A DNA stretch of 64,000 nt, from positions 62,001-126,000 of the forward strand of contig NZ_JAETXJ010000004.1 of assembly GCF_022508225.1 (NCBI RefSeq), in the 5' to 3' direction. Under the pieces are notes generated by a model that worked only from the letters and a program-made list of their open reading frames with translations, was not told where the DNA came from and did no database searches. Positions 61,643 through 64,000 of this stretch are shown here, piece after piece. The number at the start of each line of letters is the position of its first letter. The first letter of the stretch is position 1. Origin of the DNA: Desulfovibrio sp. UIB00. GTDB taxonomy: Bacteria; Desulfobacterota; Desulfovibrionia; Desulfovibrionales; Desulfovibrionaceae. The translations under genes were made by a program, and so were the position numbers.

Positions 61643-61723
61643 GGATTTTTCTGAAAATCCTTGCCACGAAATGCGAGCAGACAGGCTTTGCCTGTCATAA
61701 GCGAACATTTCAGGAGTGAAATG
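61643..61723. repeat. Cluster of three short hairpins in the shell-PduS spacer
   Basis: Three perfect 7-bp inverted repeats follow each other: GGATTTT/AAAATCC (61643-61660), GACAGGC/GCCTGTC (61680-61696) and CATTTCA/TGAAATG (61706-61723). The last is followed by CTCT and related to the hairpin at 63685. The block looks like a dispersed intergenic repeat rather than coding sequence. Confidence 0.6.
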
Positions 61724-61765
61724 CTCTGGCGGCCCGCTTTGCGATAATTCCAGTGAGAGGACATC

Positions 61766-63091
61766 ATGGGAAAACCAATTGTTGACGCCATTCGCGCGGC
61801 TGGCGTGGTAGGTGCGGGCGGCGCAGGCCTGCCCACGCACGTCAAGGCCGACGCCGCCGCGCAGACGGTGCTGGTCAACGGGGCTTCGTGCGAACCGCTG
61901 CTGATGAGCGATCCGTATCTGATGGAAACACAGGTGGACACTCTGGTGCGCGGCCTCGAGGCCATGATGGATTGCACAGGGGCCGGGCGCGGCATCATCT
62001 GCCTCAAGGGCAAACACGCCCATGCCATGCAGAGTGTGCGCGAGGGCGTTGCCCGCCTTGGCAAGGGCCGCATCGAGGCCTTTGAACTGGGCGACTTCTA
62101 CCCCGCCGGCGACGAGCAGGTGATGGTGTATGAAGTGCTGGGCGGCATTGTGCCCGAGCGCGGCATTCCTTTGCAGATCGGCGCGGTGGTAAGCAATGTG
62201 GAATCGCTCTGCAATGTGGCCCACGCGCTGGACGGCAAACCTGTGACCCACCGCTACCTCACCGTGGGATGCGAGGTGCACAAGCCCATGGTGGTGCGCG
62301 TGCCGGTGGGTACGCGGGTTGCCGAGGTGCTGCAATTTGCGGGCGGGCCGACCATTGACGAATATCGCGTGGTGGACGGCGGCCCCATGATGGGCCGAGT
62401 ACTGCCCGATACGGATCAGCCCGTCACCAAAACCACAAGCGGCCTCCTTGTGCTGCCGCCCGACCACAACGTGGTGTGCCGCAAGGTCATGGACCCGCAC
62501 ACGGTCAAACGCCTTACCAACACCATTTGCTGTCAGTGCTCGCAGTGTACCGATCTTTGCCCCCGGCAGTTGCTTGGTCACAGCCTGCACCCGCACCGGC
62601 TTATGCGCGTGCTTGACGGGCAGGCCGTGGATTCGCCCATTGCGCGCGAGGCCCTGCTCTGCTCCGAATGCGGCATCTGCGAAAAGTTCGCCTGCCCCAT
62701 GGGCCTTTCGCCCAGGGAAGTGAACGCGCAGCTCAAAAAGGAACTCATGGCCGCCGGGGTCAAGTGGGAAAACAGGGGCGAACCCCTCGTGGCCTCGCGT
62801 TTCCGCGATGACCGCAGGATTCCCACCAGCCGCCTTGTAAGCAGGCTTGGGCTTGCGGGTTATGAAGCGCACCCGCACTTTGCAGGCGATTACACGCCTT
62901 CGGAAGTGCGTATTCCCCTGCGCCAGCACATAGGCGCGCCCGCTCTTGCCGTGGTGCATGCGGGCGATCACGTCAAAACAGGCGACCTCATCGGTGAAAT
63001 TCCCGAAGGGGCCATGGGTGCGCGCGTACACGCCAGCATTGACGGCGTGGTCACTGCCGTTGAAAACGGCATCATAACCATCAAGGCGTGA
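61766..63091 (+). CDS. PduS-type flavin and iron-sulfur electron-transfer protein
   Basis: This 441-aa protein resembles PduS and RnfC. The NADH/flavin-binding-like segment is GVVGAGGAGLPTHVK, and two [4Fe-4S] sites are CQCSQCTDLCP and CSECGICEKFACP. PduS passes electrons from NADH, and in other compartments partners with PduT. Here a PduT-like shell protein follows 18 nt later. This could allow NADH made by the aldehyde dehydrogenase to be reoxidised across the shell. Confidence 0.9.
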   Translation: MGKPIVDAIRAAGVVGAGGAGLPTHVKADAAAQTVLVNGASCEPLLMSDPYLMETQVDTLVRGLEAMMDCTGAGRGIICLKGKHAHAMQSVREGVARLGKGRIEAFELGDFYPAGDEQVMVYEVLGGIVPERGIPLQIGAVVSNVESLCNVAHALDGKPVTHRYLTVGCEVHKPMVVRVPVGTRVAEVLQFAGGPTIDEYRVVDGGPMMGRVLPDTDQPVTKTTSGLLVLPPDHNVVCRKVMDPHTVKRLTNTICCQCSQCTDLCPRQLLGHSLHPHRLMRVLDGQAVDSPIAREALLCSECGICEKFACPMGLSPREVNAQLKKELMAAGVKWENRGEPLVASRFRDDRRIPTSRLVSRLGLAGYEAHPHFAGDYTPSEVRIPLRQHIGAPALAVVHAGDHVKTGDLIGEIPEGAMGARVHASIDGVVTAVENGIITIKA

Positions 63092-63108
63092 GGCAACAGG
63101 TGAGCGGC

Positions 63109-63660
63109 ATGAAATTACGCACTATTGGCTGTGTGGAACTGAACAGCATCGGCGTGGGCATTCAGACGGCGGACGAAATGGTCAAAGCCGCCAATGTGGA
63201 GCTGGTTATCTCCCGCCCCACCTGCCCTGGCCGTTATCTTGTGGTCATCACCGGCGATACCGGAGCCGTGACCAGCTCCGTGCAGACCGGTTTGCACCTG
63301 GGCGCGGATCTGGTGGTGGATTCCTTTATCATCCCCAACGTGCACGAAAGCGTCATCCCAGCCATGAACGGCACCGCCATCAGGGAAAAGATCAACGCTC
63401 TCGGCATTATTGAAACATATACCGCAGCCTCCTGCGTGCTGGCGGCGGATGCCGCAGCCAAGGCTGGCGATGTGCACCTTGTGGAACTGCGCCTTTCTGC
63501 GGGCCTGGGCGGCAAAGCCTTTGTGCTCATGACGGGCGAGGTCAGCGCCGTGCAGTCTTCTGTGGACGCTGGCGCTGCCAACGTGACGGACGGCGGCCCG
63601 GTGGTCAGCAAGATTGTGATCCCCTCGCCCAGCGACGATCTCAAAAAGCAGTTGCTCTAG
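63109..63660 (+). CDS. pduT: PduT-like BMC-T shell protein with CPG motif
   Basis: This 183-aa tandem shell protein is the closest match to PduT. The first domain contains SRPTCPGRYLVVITGD, with Cys in the CPG position that binds a [4Fe-4S] cluster in the trimer pore. The second domain has GGKAFVLMTGEVSAVQ. I chose the ATG at 63109 because AGGTGA lies before it; an in-frame GTG at 63088 overlaps the previous stop. It follows the PduS-like gene. Confidence 0.9.
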   Translation: MKLRTIGCVELNSIGVGIQTADEMVKAANVELVISRPTCPGRYLVVITGDTGAVTSSVQTGLHLGADLVVDSFIIPNVHESVIPAMNGTAIREKINALGIIETYTAASCVLAADAAAKAGDVHLVELRLSAGLGGKAFVLMTGEVSAVQSSVDAGAANVTDGGPVVSKIVIPSPSDDLKKQLL

Positions 63661-63670
63661 AAGTAGATGC

Positions 63671-63706
63671 ACTTTGAAATGTGAAGCATTTCAAAGTTGA
63701 AATGCT
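63671..63706. repeat. Two overlapping, mutually exclusive hairpins
   Basis: ACTTTGAAATG (63671-63681) pairs with CATTTCAAAGT (63687-63697) as a perfect 11-bp stem. The overlapping arm AGCATTTCAA (63685-63694) can instead pair with TTGAAATGCT (63697-63706), giving a perfect 10-bp stem. They share an arm, so only one can form. They lie between the PduT-like and last shell genes. Confidence 0.6.
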
Positions 63707-63798
63707 CTAACCAGTTTACTCCCGGGCAACCCCTTGCGCGGGGAGCCAGACTCCCCGCGCGAACATCACACCCCCTCAAGCAAACAGGCAGCCGCACC

Positions 63799-64000
63799 AT
63801 GGAAGAAGCGAAACAGCGCGTCATACAGGAGTATGTGCCCGGCAGGCAGATCACTCTGGCGCACCTCATCGCCAGCCCCCAGCGCGACATTCCCCTCAAG
63901 CTCGGCCTTGACGAAAGCGCAACGGACGCAATCGGCATACTCACCATCACGCCCAGCGAAGGCGTGATCATTGCCGCAGATATAGCCACCAAGGCCGCCG
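63799..64000 (+). CDS. PduU/EutS-type BMC shell protein (partial)
   Basis: Only the first 67 residues are in the window, and the gene runs off the end. [32 protein letters not shown] and [22 protein letters not shown] match PduU/EutS, circularly permuted hexameric shell proteins with an N-terminal beta-strand that closes the pore. This shows that the cut operon continues beyond the window. Confidence 0.93.
   Translation, partial: MEEAKQRVIQEYVPGRQITLAHLIASPQRDIPLKLGLDESATDAIGILTITPSEGVIIAADIATKAA

Noticed and set aside
1..64000. CRISPR arrays, rRNA genes, insertion sequences or prophage
   Set aside because: I saw no regular spacer repeats, no rRNA signatures, no transposase or integrase motif and no cluster of phage genes.

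Overview
The window looks like a chromosomal segment of a sulfate-reducing deltaproteobacterium, most likely Desulfovibrio. The grounds are the choline trimethylamine-lyase microcompartment cluster with D. desulfuricans-like CutC, a Desulfovibrio-type outer-membrane homotrimeric porin, and GC-rich coding sequence broken by AT-rich intergenic patches. I saw no phage, insertion sequence, rRNA or CRISPR array.

Layout. (1) 0.2-4.9 kb: an Mla-type lipid ABC operon (MlaE, MlaF, MlaD, PqiC-like lipoprotein), translationally coupled to an HD-GYP response regulator. (2) 5-14.4 kb: mostly housekeeping genes (AhpD-like protein, LysR regulator, grpE, hisD, purC, fabI, tRNA-Ser(GGA), a surface beta-barrel, an RRM RNA-binding protein) plus several very small proteins. 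(3) 14.4-30.9 kb: one long plus-strand operon: M16 protease, ABC ATPase and permease, DUF4857-like membrane protein, TonB-dependent receptor, YejA, YejB, YejE, a single ORF fusing YejF to TonB, ExbB and ExbD. It reads as a self-contained system that takes up a protein or large peptide across the outer membrane, cleaves it in the periplasm and imports the fragments.

(4) 31.2-47.9 kb: genes tied together by DNA signals rather than by a known pathway. A PAS/sigma54 activator (40100-41518) sits among three sigma54-type operons and a porin. Each has a -24/-12 element and, about 70-115 bp upstream of it, copies of a GCGACA/TGTCGC motif. The members are a two-permease, two-ATPase NMT1/SsuA-type importer, an OsmC-Lpd-GcvH-EamA-winged-helix operon, an alkaline-phosphatase-superfamily enzyme with a partner that resembles only its C-terminal tail, and the porin. 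Together they look like an uptake and catabolic regulon for an unidentified small molecule.

(5) 48.1-64.0 kb: a divergent MerR-type regulator and a choline-degrading glycyl-radical-enzyme microcompartment locus, cut off by the window end. CutC and CutD form trimethylamine and acetaldehyde. A CoA-acylating aldehyde dehydrogenase and PduL carry acetaldehyde to acetyl-phosphate. PduS- and PduT-like proteins suggest electron transfer across the shell, and seven shell genes are present. Notable points are an aldehyde dehydrogenase paralogue without its catalytic cysteine, a shell protein with a SAP/Rho_N-like tail, a His/Cys-rich small protein, a MerR-type promoter with a long spacer, and hairpin-rich intergenic spacers.
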